Assembly: GCA_020846025.1 (NCBI GenBank)
Contig: JADLER010000029.1
Location: 1 to 64,000, forward strand
DNA length: 64,000 bases
DNA from: Bacteroidia bacterium
Lineage (GTDB): Bacteria > Bacteroidota > Bacteroidia > B-17B0 > Aurantibacillaceae
Direction of reading: 5' to 3'
Each line of letters opens with the position of its first letter. The stretch's first letter is position 1. The notes beneath the pieces are model-generated. The model did no database searches and had not been told where the DNA came from. It saw only the letters and a program-made list of their open reading frames with translations. This document shows, one piece after another, positions 55,196 through 64,000 of the stretch. A program made the translations under genes and the position numbers.

Positions 55196-55708
55196 TTACC
55201 AACCAGCAATTTCCCAAGTGCCTTGCGAACGCATCACTTGTTCTATCATATCACGTACACAAGCTTCTCCGCCTTTTCGGCTTGAGATATATATACAAAT
55301 TTCTTTAATTTCATGTGCCGCATCATTAGGACAGCAAGCTATACCAACTCGTTTCATTACTTCCCAATCTGGTAAATCATCGCCCATGTATAAAATCTCT
55401 TCTTCATTTAAGTTATGCTCATTGATGTAATCTTTATAACATTGTAGTTTATCATGTTGTGATAAAAAAACATCTTCAACTCCTAAACCATTCATGGCAT
55501 TTTTAACTAATTTACTATTACCACCTGTAATAATCACAATACGATACCCTTTTTTACAAGCCAGTTGAATTGCATAACCATCTTTACTGTTTAAGTTTCT
55601 TAAAAACTCTCCACTTTCGGCTAATAGAATATGTCCATTTGTTAAAACTCCATCTACGTCAAACATGAGTGTTTTAATTCGAGTAAGTTTTTGTTTAAAA
55701 TTTTCCAT
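55196..55708 (-). CDS. KdsC-type 3-deoxy-D-manno-octulosonate-8-phosphate phosphatase
   Basis: This 170-residue cap-less HAD phosphatase has DVDGVLTNGHILLAESGEFLRN (motif I, nucleophile Asp), then SKDGYAIQLACKKGYRIVIITGG (motif II Thr), and YMGDDLPDWEVMKRVGIACCPNDA (motif III). The KdsC-specific features are the N-terminal T-N-G and the C-terminal RKGGEACVRDMIEQVM. The enzyme releases Kdo for lipid A, in line with kdtA in this window. Some family members act on related 8-phosphate sugars, so the exact substrate is inferred. The DUF2520 gene lies 5 nt upstream. Confidence 0.9.
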   Translation of the reverse strand: MENFKQKLTRIKTLMFDVDGVLTNGHILLAESGEFLRNLNSKDGYAIQLACKKGYRIVIITGGNSKLVKNAMNGLGVEDVFLSQHDKLQCYKDYINEHNLNEEEILYMGDDLPDWEVMKRVGIACCPNDAAHEIKEICIYISSRKGGEACVRDMIEQVMRSQGTWEIAGW

Positions 55709-55713
55709 AGTTA

Positions 55714-56511
55714 TTATTTATGTGCTTGTTGCTGAACTATTAAATCCGTCATTGTTTTATAAACCTTTAACAAGTTAGGTTTATGTTTAAGAAGATTAAT
55801 ATGTTTCTGTAAAGTTAGCTTATCGTGTCGTTTAGCTGGCCCCGTTTGTGCCTCTAAAGGGTGATGCTTTTGCAATTTTACCACCGATTGTTGTATAATT
55901 GGGTTAAGTAATTTAGCTTGTTTTTTAGTTAAATTACTCTCAATTATTTGATATGAGGCAGCATACAAAGCGTTAGTAAAATTATTTGCAAAAACAGCGG
56001 CTAAATGCAAAGTTAATCTCTTGGTTGAATCTACCGTGTGTACATGATGAGAAACTGTTTTGGCAATTGTTCGTAATAAACTTAGACCTTTAGTTTGGTT
56101 AGACTCAATTAAGATGGGGGTTCTCTTCCAATCAATTTCTGCTCCTTTATAAAACGTTTGTAAAGGATAATAAACACCAATGTGTGTAGATGCAGACTTC
56201 AATATGTTGATATCCATACTACCAGATGTGTGAGCTATTATACCTTTTAGTTTAAGTGATTCTAATTGTCGCGCAACTTCCAAAATAGCTTCATCTTTCA
56301 CTGCTATTAAATATACATCAGCAGAAGTATCTAGTTTTTTATAATCTGTAACTAAACTTAGATGAAAATGTTTTGCATACTGTTTTGCTTTTGGAGATAA
56401 GTGATGATTAAATACTTGAACTAGTTTTATATTTTGATGACAGGTAAAAGAATTAGCTATATGCCATGCCACATTTCCTGTACCAATTATAACTATGTTT
56501 TTAATATTCAA
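55714..56511 (-). CDS. Rossmann-like and DUF2520 domain protein
   Basis: The 265-residue protein has an N-terminal NAD(P)-binding Rossmann fold (IVIIGTGNVAWHIANSF) and a C-terminal DUF2520 helical domain (from about 135: TPILIESNQTKGLSLLRTIA, LHLAAVFANNFTNALYAAS, and the late HPLEAQTGPAKRHDKLTLQKH with the conserved G-P-A-x-R-x-D). The fold resembles ketopantoate- or pyrroline-5-carboxylate-reductase-like enzymes (F420/NADP oxidoreductase type). The reaction is unknown. It is 5 nt ahead of kdsC and 17 nt after the peptidase gene, in an operon-like run on the minus strand. Confidence 0.9.
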   Translation of the reverse strand: MNIKNIVIIGTGNVAWHIANSFTCHQNIKLVQVFNHHLSPKAKQYAKHFHLSLVTDYKKLDTSADVYLIAVKDEAILEVARQLESLKLKGIIAHTSGSMDINILKSASTHIGVYYPLQTFYKGAEIDWKRTPILIESNQTKGLSLLRTIAKTVSHHVHTVDSTKRLTLHLAAVFANNFTNALYAASYQIIESNLTKKQAKLLNPIIQQSVVKLQKHHPLEAQTGPAKRHDKLTLQKHINLLKHKPNLLKVYKTMTDLIVQQQAHK

Positions 56512-56528
56512 AATATACTGACGAAAAT

Positions 56529-58634
56529 TTAGAACGCTATTCCTAAATTATAAAACACAAAACTCCACATATCGGCAAATTCTTCAATTTGTTTATCGGT
56601 AGGTTTACCTGCTCCATGACCGGCATCTTTGTCAATTCTAATTAATTGAGGGTTTTTACCAGTATTATTTTTTTGAAGCATTGCTGCAAATTTGAATGAA
56701 TGTGCTGGCACTACTCTATCATCGTGATCGCCTGTTAAAACCATAGTAGCTGGATATTCAGTTTGTTTTAAATTATGTAATGGAGAATATTTATACAAAC
56801 ACTCAAATTCATCTTTGTTTTCACTACAACCATAATCTACTGTCCAAGCTCTACCAATTGTAAATAATTGAAACCTTAACATATCTAAAACTCCAACTGT
56901 AGGCAATGCTACTTTTGCAATGTCAGGACGTTGCGTCATAACAGCGCCAATTAATAACCCTCCATTACTTCTTCCATGAATAGCCATCTTTTGATGTGAA
57001 GTGTATTTGTTAGCTACTAAATATTCGCAAGCTGCAATAAAATCATCAAACACATTTTGCTTTTTACATTTTGTTCCATTCAAGTGCCATTCTTCACCAT
57101 ACTCACCTCCGCCACGAATATTTGGAACACAATAAATACCTCCAGCTTCTAAAAACACAGCCCTATCTATTCTAAACTCAGGTGCTATCGAAATATTAAA
57201 CCCTCCATAACCATACATAAAACAAGGATTATTACCATTTAACTCTATCCCTTTTTTATGAGTAATAAACATAGATATTTTAGTTCCATCTTTACTTTTA
57301 TAAAAAACTTGTTTCGTTTCATAGTCAGAAGATTTGAATGGAATAATTGGATTAAATATTCGTTTACTTGTCTTAGAGCGTGTATCAAAAAAATAAATAT
57401 CCTCTGGATGTGTAAATGAAACGGTAGAATACAATGCAATATCTTCTTCTCTACTTGAGTTCACATAGGTTACTTTACAAAGTTCTGGTAAAGTTATTTC
57501 GTTTTCTATCTTGCCATTTATTGCGTGTAAAAACAATTTGGAATTAACTTGATGTAAATAATTGGTAATTATTTTGTTTCCGCAAAAAGACACACCCATT
57601 AATAAATCATCGTGTTGAGGAATTATCTCCGACCAGTTATCTTGACTTGGGTTATTTAAGCTTATTCGGATTAAACGATAACGTGGAGCTTTATGATTTG
57701 TAAGTACATAAAACTGATTCCCGATATTATCAATGATACTATACTCATTATCAAAATTTGTTACAATAGGTATCAGTTTATTTTGTGGAGACGACAAATC
57801 TTTAATCATAACGCTTTGCCCACTGGTTGTTTCACTACCATAAATAATTAGGTAATTTTCGTCGTGTGTTGTTTGTGCCGAGAAATTACGATTTGGATTT
57901 AATTTATCTTCATATATCAGTTGGTCGTTTGATTGAGGCGTGCCTAATTGATGGTAATATATTTTATGAAACTGATTTTTGTCGGTAAAGTCTTTTCCTG
58001 CTTTTGGCGCATCATATCGACTGTAATAAAAACCATTTCCTTTCCAAGCAACACCCGAGAACTTAACCCATTTAATCACTTCTGGTAAATCTTGATTTGT
58101 AAGACAGTTTTTAATATGTATTTCAACCCAATCGCTTCCTGCTTTTGATATACCATAGGCTAAATGTGCTGCATCTTTACTTAAAGCAAAATTTGTTAAC
58201 GAAACGGTTCCATCTTTAGATAATTCATTTGGATCTAGTAACACTTTAGGTTTTGATAATAAAGCATCTTGAACGTATAAAACCGATTGATTTTGTAGGC
58301 CATTATTTCTTAACGAATAAAACTTATTGGCTTTCTTAAACATCATTGGGCGTTTTTCGTAGTTCCACAGCTCTGTGAGTCGAGCCTTTACTTTTTCTTT
58401 AAAAGGAATTGTTTGTAAGTATTGATTTGTAAGCGCATTTTCAGCATCAATCCACGTCTTGGTGTCGGCCGAGTTTTCATCTTCTAACCAGCGATAAGGG
58501 TCATCTACTTTGGTTCCATGATAGTCGTCTGTTTGCTTAACAATTTTTGTTTCAGGATATATCCATTGAGCTTGCATATATAAAGATGAAAAAACAAGTG
58601 TTATTAAGCCAATTATCAGGTTGTAAAATCTCAT
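56529..58634 (-). CDS. Prolyl oligopeptidase family serine peptidase
   Basis: The 701-residue exported peptidase has a signal peptide (1-22, cut at MQAQ) and a beta-propeller (about 80-420) over an alpha/beta-hydrolase domain. The N-terminal KVDDPYRWLEDENSADTKTW is the family hallmark. Catalytic residues are Ser556 in HGRSNGGLLIG, Asp in LTGDHDDRVVPAHS and His in DKDAGHGAGKP. It cleaves short peptides after Pro in the periplasm, since it is exported, unlike cytoplasmic mammalian POP. It is 17 nt upstream of the DUF2520 gene on the same strand. Confidence 0.95.
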   Translation of the reverse strand: MRFYNLIIGLITLVFSSLYMQAQWIYPETKIVKQTDDYHGTKVDDPYRWLEDENSADTKTWIDAENALTNQYLQTIPFKEKVKARLTELWNYEKRPMMFKKANKFYSLRNNGLQNQSVLYVQDALLSKPKVLLDPNELSKDGTVSLTNFALSKDAAHLAYGISKAGSDWVEIHIKNCLTNQDLPEVIKWVKFSGVAWKGNGFYYSRYDAPKAGKDFTDKNQFHKIYYHQLGTPQSNDQLIYEDKLNPNRNFSAQTTHDENYLIIYGSETTSGQSVMIKDLSSPQNKLIPIVTNFDNEYSIIDNIGNQFYVLTNHKAPRYRLIRISLNNPSQDNWSEIIPQHDDLLMGVSFCGNKIITNYLHQVNSKLFLHAINGKIENEITLPELCKVTYVNSSREEDIALYSTVSFTHPEDIYFFDTRSKTSKRIFNPIIPFKSSDYETKQVFYKSKDGTKISMFITHKKGIELNGNNPCFMYGYGGFNISIAPEFRIDRAVFLEAGGIYCVPNIRGGGEYGEEWHLNGTKCKKQNVFDDFIAACEYLVANKYTSHQKMAIHGRSNGGLLIGAVMTQRPDIAKVALPTVGVLDMLRFQLFTIGRAWTVDYGCSENKDEFECLYKYSPLHNLKQTEYPATMVLTGDHDDRVVPAHSFKFAAMLQKNNTGKNPQLIRIDKDAGHGAGKPTDKQIEEFADMWSFVFYNLGIAF

Positions 58635-58643
58635 TAAAAAACT

Positions 58644-60236
58644 TTATAATGGAATATTGCCATGTTTCTTTTTAGGCAACTTATCTACTTTGTTTTCGAG
58701 CATTTTAAATGCCTTAATTAATTTCTCTCGTGTTTGTTCTGGTTTTATAACCTCATCAATAAATCCTCTTTCGGCGGCACGATACGGATTAGCAAACATA
58801 GTTTGATATTCTGTTTCTTTTTCTTTCCACTTTTCTTCTTTATTAGCAGCTGCCGAGATTTCATTTTTAAAAATAATTTCGGCGGCGCCTTTTGCTCCCA
58901 TTACGGCAATTTCGGCACTTGGCCAAGCGTAATTCATATCAGCACCAATATGTTTACTATTCATCACATCATAAGCACCACCATAGGCTTTACGAGTAAT
59001 TACTGTAATACGAGGTACAGTGGCTTCGCTAAAAGCAAATAATAATTTTGCACCATTGGTAATAATTGCATTCCACTCTTGATCGGTTCCTGGTAAAAAT
59101 CCCGGTACATCTTCAAATACTAATAAAGGAATATTAAAGCAATCGCAAAAACGCACAAAACGAGCTGCTTTAGTTGACGAATGAATATCTAACACACCAG
59201 CCAAAACAGCAGGTTGATTTGCAACAATACCAATAGAACGTCCAGCTAATCGAGCAAAACCAACCACAATATTTTCAGCAAAGTGTTTATGTATTTCTAA
59301 AAAACTATTGTCATCAATTACTTTTTCAATCACCTCTCTAATGTCGTAAGGCTGATTAGCGTTATCCGGAATAATTGTATTTAACTCCGGACGAAGTTCT
59401 GATCCTTTAAAATCATAAGGAATAGAAGGTGCATCTTCTTCACAATTTTGAGGAATGTATCCTAAAATTTGTTTAATATTATTAATGGCCTCTATTTCAT
59501 TAGCACAAGCAAAATGTGTAACACCACTTTTAGAAGCATGAGTCATAGCTCCACCAAGCTCTTCAGACGTAACTTCTTCGTGAGTAACAGTTTTTACTAC
59601 ATTGGGTCCAGTAACAAACATGTAACTCGTATTTTCTACCATTAAAATAAAATCGGTCATAGCAGGACTATATACTGCACCACCCGCACATGGTCCCATA
59701 ATTCCAGATAACTGAGGAATTACACCACTAGCTCTTACATTTCTATAAAAAATATCGGCATAACCACCTAATGACACCACACCTTCTTGAATACGCGCTC
59801 CACCACTATCATTTAATCCAATAAATGGAGCGCCATTTTTCATAGCTAAATCCATTACCTTACAAATTTTTTCGGCATGAGTTTCAGATAACGAACCTCC
59901 AAATACAGTAAAATCTTGAGAAAACACATACACTAATCTTCCATTCACTGTTCCGTAACCCGTTACTACACCATCTCCTAAATATTGTTCTTTATCTAAT
60001 CCAAAATCTTTGCTTCGATGAGTAACCATCATTCCTATTTCTTCAAAACTTCCTTCATCTAATAAAAAGTGAATGCGCTCACGAGCTGTTAACTTTCCTT
60101 TTTTATGTTGGGAGTCTATACGTTTTTGTCCACCTCCCAATAAAGCTTCGGCTTGCTTTTTCTCTAGTAAAGTAATTTTAGCATTCATAGTATTTTCTTG
60201 TTCTTTGGTATGTTTAGTTAAAGTATCTTGTGCCAT
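58644..60236 (-). CDS. Acyl-CoA carboxylase carboxyltransferase (beta) subunit
   Basis: The 530-residue biotin-dependent carboxyltransferase is of the propionyl/methylcrotonyl-CoA carboxylase type. The N-terminal crotonase-like half has [36 protein letters not shown] and [20 protein letters not shown]. The C-terminal half has [30 protein letters not shown] and [17 protein letters not shown]. The acyl specificity (propionyl- versus acetyl- or methylcrotonyl-CoA) is not decided. Its biotin carboxylase/BCCP partner is not in the window. A second in-frame ATG at 60188 ([11 protein letters not shown]) is a credible alternative start; 60236 has an AA-rich leader but no strong Shine-Dalgarno. Confidence 0.92.
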   Translation of the reverse strand: MAQDTLTKHTKEQENTMNAKITLLEKKQAEALLGGGQKRIDSQHKKGKLTARERIHFLLDEGSFEEIGMMVTHRSKDFGLDKEQYLGDGVVTGYGTVNGRLVYVFSQDFTVFGGSLSETHAEKICKVMDLAMKNGAPFIGLNDSGGARIQEGVVSLGGYADIFYRNVRASGVIPQLSGIMGPCAGGAVYSPAMTDFILMVENTSYMFVTGPNVVKTVTHEEVTSEELGGAMTHASKSGVTHFACANEIEAINNIKQILGYIPQNCEEDAPSIPYDFKGSELRPELNTIIPDNANQPYDIREVIEKVIDDNSFLEIHKHFAENIVVGFARLAGRSIGIVANQPAVLAGVLDIHSSTKAARFVRFCDCFNIPLLVFEDVPGFLPGTDQEWNAIITNGAKLLFAFSEATVPRITVITRKAYGGAYDVMNSKHIGADMNYAWPSAEIAVMGAKGAAEIIFKNEISAAANKEEKWKEKETEYQTMFANPYRAAERGFIDEVIKPEQTREKLIKAFKMLENKVDKLPKKKHGNIPL

Positions 60237-60293
60237 TTTTCAAATTAGATTGCTTAGTTTTTAATGCTTTAAATATACTATTTTACAAGTATA

Positions 60294-61538
60294 TTATTCT
60301 TTTTTAGGGCGATGAAATGATTTTTTCTTAAAGCCCGATTTGTAATGTTTATTATTTGGCTTATGTCTTGGGTTTTGTTTCTTTTGCGCTTCTGGATTGT
60401 ATTCTGGGGCTTTTCCAAAGGCTTCAGGAACTGGTAGTTTTACCACATCTATTCCCATCAAGGCCTCAATTTGTGAAAAACGAACCTGATCTTTGTCATT
60501 TATAAACGTAATGGCCACCCCTTCTTTTGCTGCACGTGCTGTTCTGCCTATGCGATGTATGTAGTCTTCAGGATCGGGTGGTACATCATAATTTACTACT
60601 AAGCTAATACCTTCTACATCAATGCCTCGAGATAAAATATCGGTTCCAATCAATATGCGTAAATGTCGATTTTTAAAGTTACGCATAATTTCTTCTCGCT
60701 CTGTTTGCTCCAAATCTGATGAAAAACCCTTTACTGAGTAATTGAGTGCATGAAATGTTTTATATAATTCTTTTACTTTTTCTTTAGTTGATGAAAAAAT
60801 AATAACAGAAGAATAATCTTCATTCTTTAAAATTTCTTTTAAGATACTTTGTTTTTGGTTCTCAAATACCACATAAGCTTGCTGAACGATACCCGCAGCA
60901 GGTTTTGAAATGGCGATATTAATTTGTTCGGGTTCGTGTAATATTTGATGTGCCAGTGTTCTAATTTTTGGTGCCATGGTAGCTGAAAACATAATGTTTT
61001 GGCGATGCTGAGGCAAGTATTTAAAAATAAATTTTAAATCATCTATAAATCCCATATCCAACATTCTATCCGCCTCATCTAAAACCAAATGTTTTAAGGT
61101 TTCAAATTTTATATCACCCGATTGTAAAAGAGCTATTAATCTACCAGGTGTAGCTACAATAATATCAACTCCGTTTTCAATGGCTTTTGCTTGATTAGCC
61201 CAAGCTACACCATCGTTTCCTCCGTAAATAGGAATAGAACTTACATTACAAAAATAGGCCAAAGCTTCTATTTGTTGGTCAATTTGTAATACCAATTCAC
61301 GAGTAGGTGCTATAATTAATGTATTAATACCCTTACTTTGAGATTTTACAATTTTATCAATAATAGGTAAAACAAAAGCTGCTGTTTTACCAGTACCTGT
61401 TTGAGCACAAGCAATAAGGTCTTTATTATTTTGAATAACGGGAATTGCTTGTTGTTGAATAGGTGTAGGAGTTTTATAGCCAACCGTTAATAAGCCCTCC
61501 GTTAACGCCTCACCAAAATTAAAATCGTTGAAAGTCAA
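60294..61538 (-). CDS. DEAD-box ATP-dependent RNA helicase (RhlE-like)
   Basis: The 414-residue RNA helicase has the complete motif set: the Q motif (TPTPIQQQAIP), I (AQTGTGKT), Ia (PTRELVLQI), Ib (ATPGR), II (DEAD), III (SAT), IV (VIIFSSTKEKV), V (GTDILSRGIDVEG) and VI (HRIGRTARA). The C-terminal 45 residues are a basic, low-complexity tail (KKQNPRHKPNNKHYKSGFKKK), which usually helps RNA binding in RhlE/CsdA-type proteins. It is a cytoplasmic enzyme for RNA unwinding during ribosome assembly or cold adaptation. It is divergent from the tRNA-Leu gene. Confidence 0.95.
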   Translation of the reverse strand: MTFNDFNFGEALTEGLLTVGYKTPTPIQQQAIPVIQNNKDLIACAQTGTGKTAAFVLPIIDKIVKSQSKGINTLIIAPTRELVLQIDQQIEALAYFCNVSSIPIYGGNDGVAWANQAKAIENGVDIIVATPGRLIALLQSGDIKFETLKHLVLDEADRMLDMGFIDDLKFIFKYLPQHRQNIMFSATMAPKIRTLAHQILHEPEQINIAISKPAAGIVQQAYVVFENQKQSILKEILKNEDYSSVIIFSSTKEKVKELYKTFHALNYSVKGFSSDLEQTEREEIMRNFKNRHLRILIGTDILSRGIDVEGISLVVNYDVPPDPEDYIHRIGRTARAAKEGVAITFINDKDQVRFSQIEALMGIDVVKLPVPEAFGKAPEYNPEAQKKQNPRHKPNNKHYKSGFKKKSFHRPKKE

Positions 61539-61648
61539 TGTACAATAAATAAAAAAATTAAGAGTACTAATTTACAGTTTTTAAAGCGGAATAGCGATAA
61601 ATTAATGGAATTTGTAAGCATTTTAAAACAAAAGAAAGGGCATAAAAT

Positions 61649-61680
61649 ATTGTACAAATTCACAAAATAATGTATATTTG
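61649..61680 (+). promoter_or_regulatory. Promoter of tRNA-Leu
   Basis: ATTG (61649-61652), 20-nt spacer, TATATTTG (61673-61680): textbook Bacteroidetes -33/-7 layout, ending 11 nt before the mature tRNA starts at 61692. Confidence 0.75.
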
Positions 61681-61691
61681 CGCCTCACAAT

Positions 61692-61773
61692 GCGGATGTG
61701 GCGTAATTGGTAGCCGCACCAGACTTAGGATCTGGCGCCGCGAGGCGTGGGGGTTCGAGTCCCTTCATCCGCA
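61692..61773 (+). tRNA. tRNA-Leu (UAG anticodon)
   Basis: This 82-nt class II tRNA has acceptor stem GCGGATG/CATCCGC, the anticodon stem CCAGA/TCTGG around loop CTTAGGA (anticodon TAG, reading CUA and related Leu codons), a long variable arm (CGCCGCGAGGCG), T-loop GGTTCGAGTCC and discriminator A. The 3' CCA is not encoded (the sequence continues CA-AAAA), so it is added enzymatically. It is transcribed alone between a Bacteroidetes promoter and a strong terminator. Confidence 0.97.
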
Positions 61774-61775
61774 CA

Positions 61776-61805
61776 AAAAAGCAGAGATTTTGTCTCTGCT
61801 TTTTT
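61776..61805 (+). terminator. Rho-independent terminator of tRNA-Leu
   Basis: GCAGAGA (61781-61787), 5-nt loop, TCTCTGC (61793-61799), flanked by an A-run on the left and T6 on the right (61800-61805). Confidence 0.93.
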
Positions 61806-61912
61806 AATTTTAAATCCATAAGATTATACCAAACACAAGTATAATTTTAAGAAGTTGTTTAAAGTGTTTCTTTTTAATCAGCGTAACTCATCATCAAGTA
61901 GTAAACTGAAGA

Positions 61913-62878
61913 CTATTCAAATCTTAAATTGCTAATATCAATTTCATTCATACACTTAAAGTGTTTCTTGGGGCATTGATTATATCCAAGTTTAGAACAA
62001 GGACGACATTGTAAATTTTTCACTTCTAAAATTTGTGATTGATGTCCAGGAAAGTACGCGCTCATTCCAAATTCGGGAACTGTATTTCCCCATATAGAAA
62101 TGATATTTTTTTTATAAGCAGCCGCAATATGCATTAATCCAGTATCAGAAGTAATAACATAATGAGCTTGTCTTACAAGTGATGCTGATTGATTAATAGA
62201 AAAAATTCCACAAGCATTAAATGTCGTCTCTTTAAATATCTGATGTAATTCATTTGCAACTACATTGTCTTCCTTGCCCCCAAGTAAAACAAGTGGTAAG
62301 GGGCTTTTCTGACAAATCTCTTTTAATTTTTGAAGTGGAATTTTCTTAGTATAATATGAACCACCAACAACTAAAGCATGATATCCATTTAAAAACTGAG
62401 GCGGTAAAACCTCGGAAAGATTCACCTCATCCTTTGACGAAATAAAATAATCTAATCCCTTTCCATCATTTTTTACATTCCATGTTATAACTGTATCTAA
62501 GTATCTATCTACAATATGTACTGAAGGTAAAACATCTTTTTTTAATTTTACTTTAAGAAACTTCTCCCAATTAAGTTTATTAAATGAATACGATTTTGTT
62601 TTTAATGCCCATTTTAATTTTAAACTTCTTAAGTTATGATGCAAATCAATGATATAATCGTACTGCTCGGCTCGTAATTCGGTAATGATTTCGTTTAATG
62701 AATCTTGAAAGGTATGAATTTTATCTAAATAAGGATTATGCTCAATAAGGTTTAAAAACTTTTGTTTGGTTATATAATGTACTTCCGCCTCGTTTAGTTG
62801 TTTTTTCAAACATCTAATAACTGGTGTAGTTAATACAATGTCTCCTATAGAGCTAAATCTAACTATTAAGAATTTCAA
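61913..62878 (-). CDS. Glycosyltransferase family 9 (heptosyltransferase-like)
   Basis: The 321-residue GT9 protein has FLIVRFSSIGDIVLTTPVIRCL at the N-terminus (the S-x-I-G-D-I/V motif of heptosyltransferases), VHYITKQKFLNLIEHNPYLD, then DYIIDLHHNLRSLKLK. The nucleotide-sugar region is YVITSDTGLMHIAAAYKKNIISIWGNT. The C-terminus has a Cys-rich block (CRPCSKLGYNQCPKKHFKC) common in Bacteroidetes GT9 members. It likely adds a sugar to LPS core or another surface glycan; the donor sugar is not defined by sequence. It starts 7 nt after the small lipoprotein gene and is its probable operon partner. Confidence 0.9.
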   Translation of the reverse strand: MKFLIVRFSSIGDIVLTTPVIRCLKKQLNEAEVHYITKQKFLNLIEHNPYLDKIHTFQDSLNEIITELRAEQYDYIIDLHHNLRSLKLKWALKTKSYSFNKLNWEKFLKVKLKKDVLPSVHIVDRYLDTVITWNVKNDGKGLDYFISSKDEVNLSEVLPPQFLNGYHALVVGGSYYTKKIPLQKLKEICQKSPLPLVLLGGKEDNVVANELHQIFKETTFNACGIFSINQSASLVRQAHYVITSDTGLMHIAAAYKKNIISIWGNTVPEFGMSAYFPGHQSQILEVKNLQCRPCSKLGYNQCPKKHFKCMNEIDISNLRFE

Positions 62879-62885
62879 AGTGATG

Positions 62886-63350
62886 TTATTTAGGCAATAA
62901 ATGATACTCCGTTACTTTTCCATTACCATCTACCTTTCTTACCCACATCTCTTTCTCATATAATTTCAAGATTTGATAAGAACATGGGTTAGGCACATTA
63001 CCATAAGTAATTGATGTGGGAGTAAGGGTTATATCATCCTTATTAGAGGTAAAACTCCATGTTCCGCTTTCGGTATTGGTAACATTACCTACTAATGGAA
63101 TTGCAACATAATATGATATTGAATAGCTTCCACTTTTTGTGAAGTTAATAGTATAATCTTTATATATATTAGAAAAATAAGCGGCAGAATCAACATTATT
63201 AATTAACAATTTATCTATTTTCCAAGTATTAGCTACACGTTCTTTTTTTAATCGTAAACTTATCAAAGGTCCTTCTGGATATTTCTTACATTGCGAGAAA
63301 ACACCTATAAATAATACAGCTATTAGTGCAAATTTTATTAAATATTTCAT
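62886..63350 (-). CDS. Small lipocalin-like lipoprotein
   Basis: The 154-residue protein has a lipoprotein signal (LIKFALIAVLFIGVFSQC, lipobox F-S-Q-C, Cys at residue 22). The mature part begins K-K-Y-P-E-G-P. It contains VANTWKIDKLLINN, then YTINFTKSGSYSISYYVA and ESGTWSFTSNKDDITLTP, the pattern of strands seen in lipocalin-family proteins of Bacteroidetes. The ligand is unknown. Its position before the GT9 gene (7-nt gap) points to envelope biology, but the assignment to the lipocalin fold is from pattern only. Confidence 0.65.
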   Translation of the reverse strand: MKYLIKFALIAVLFIGVFSQCKKYPEGPLISLRLKKERVANTWKIDKLLINNVDSAAYFSNIYKDYTINFTKSGSYSISYYVAIPLVGNVTNTESGTWSFTSNKDDITLTPTSITYGNVPNPCSYQILKLYEKEMWVRKVDGNGKVTEYHLLPK

Positions 63351-63399
63351 TTAATAGATATTGATTAAATTTACCCACAAAAATAACGAAATTTGTTGA

Positions 63400-64000
63400 A
63401 TGTTTATAGATACCCATACACATCTTTATTCGGAGGAATATAATACGAATCGATATGAGTTAATACAAGATGCTCTCAATAATGGAGTAAGCCGTTTGTA
63501 TATGCCTAACATTGATAGTAGTAGTATAGATGAGATGTTGAAAGTAGAGGTGCATTTTCCTGAACAATGCTTTGCCATGATGGGTATTCACCCTTGTTCG
63601 GTTAAAGAAAATTATCGAGAGGAATTAAATATTGTAAAACAATGGCTGGAACTACGCCGATTTTCTGCAATTGGAGAAATTGGCATGGATTTATACTGGG
63701 ACAAAACATTTATAAAAGAACAAGAGCTGGTTTTTAAAGAACAATTGTATTGGGCTTTAGAATACAACTACCCTATAGTTATACATTGTCGCAATGCATT
63801 TGATGAGATATTTGAAATTTTAAAATCATTTGAAAAATTACCCAAAGGTATTTTCCATTGTTTTAGTGGTGATCTTGTTCAAGCACAAAAAATTTTATCG
63901 TTAGGAAATTTTAAGTTGGGGATAGGCGGGGTAGTAACTTTTAAAAATTCAGGACTAGATAAGGTAGTTGAACAATTAAGTCTACAAGATATAGTTTTGG
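63400..64000 (+). CDS. TatD-family metal-dependent hydrolase (3' end outside window)
   Basis: An open frame of 200 codons runs to the window edge without a stop. It starts MFIDTHTHLYSEEY with the metal-binding H-x-H of TatD, and continues with MMGIHPCSVKENY, IGEIGMDLYWDKTF (catalytic Glu), then YPIVIHCRNAFDEI and GIFHCFSGD with two more metal-ligand His. TatD enzymes are Mg2+-dependent nucleases or deacylases with DNA-repair or RNA-decay roles; the substrate here is unknown. The normal family length is about 260, so roughly 60 residues are missing. It is divergent from the lipoprotein gene. Confidence 0.93.
   Translation, partial: MFIDTHTHLYSEEYNTNRYELIQDALNNGVSRLYMPNIDSSSIDEMLKVEVHFPEQCFAMMGIHPCSVKENYREELNIVKQWLELRRFSAIGEIGMDLYWDKTFIKEQELVFKEQLYWALEYNYPIVIHCRNAFDEIFEILKSFEKLPKGIFHCFSGDLVQAQKILSLGNFKLGIGGVVTFKNSGLDKVVEQLSLQDIVL

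Noticed and set aside
61692-61773. Encoded 3' CCA on the tRNA
   Set aside because: After the discriminator A the sequence is CA-AAAA, not CCA.

Overview
The window is a stretch of a low-GC chromosome from a member of the Bacteroidota (Bacteroidetes). The evidence is consistent. Three proteins end in the CHU_C-type (type B) sorting domain of the type IX secretion system (T9SS), and a PorP/SprF gene sits directly behind a giant SprB-like adhesin. There are DUF4290-murA and parA-parB-DUF5683-dapB blocks, OmpA proteins with the Cys-containing C-terminus common in this phylum, a short-chain (SDR) type threonine dehydrogenase, and promoters of the Bacteroidetes type (TTTG/TTG about 19-20 nt upstream of TAnnTTTG). 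I cannot name a genus. Flavobacteriales or a related aquatic or environmental lineage is plausible.

Layout. 1-3437: the 3' part of a repeat-rich secreted adhesin. 3450-6191: membrane hydroxylase, BrkB-like membrane protein, acetyltransferase. 6263-8253: DUF4290 and MurA, whose active-site Cys is replaced by Asp. 8255-11356: a thioredoxin-type lipoprotein followed by two tandem paralogues with a degenerate thioredoxin-like N-terminus and an OmpA C-terminus. 11421-13138: GrpE-DnaJ. 13140-19880 (minus): BioA, ParC, ParE and an AIM24-family protein. 20193-22450: an accessory island with a type II restriction-modification pair, an inverted repeat over its putative promoter, and what looks like a broken remnant of a second restriction gene. 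22451-26919: FMN reductase, metal-dependent hydrolase, parA, parB, DUF5683 and dapB. 26951-27123: a nested palindromic element, possibly mobile. 27215-28584: two exported proteins of unknown function. 28816-37324: kdtA, polA, glutamine cyclotransferase, cysS, a MORN/YwqK protein and tdh. 37468-41136: trhO and two enzymes of tyrosine/phenylalanine degradation (HmgA, HppD). 41240-54506 (minus): a small T9SS cargo protein, psd, porP/sprF and a 3,430-residue SprB-like protein. 54626-64000: NUDIX, KdsC, DUF2520, prolyl oligopeptidase, acyl-CoA carboxylase beta, DEAD-box helicase, tRNA-Leu(UAG), a GT9 glycosyltransferase, a small lipoprotein and the 5' part of a TatD hydrolase.

Most genes are housekeeping. 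The less ordinary parts are the restriction-modification island (20193-22450), the palindromic element after dapB, the TlpA/Trx-OmpA cluster, and the internal block duplications in both large adhesins. The giant adhesin carries a tandem duplication of an eight-repeat, 1,818-bp block. All family assignments come from reading the sequence; no database search was run.
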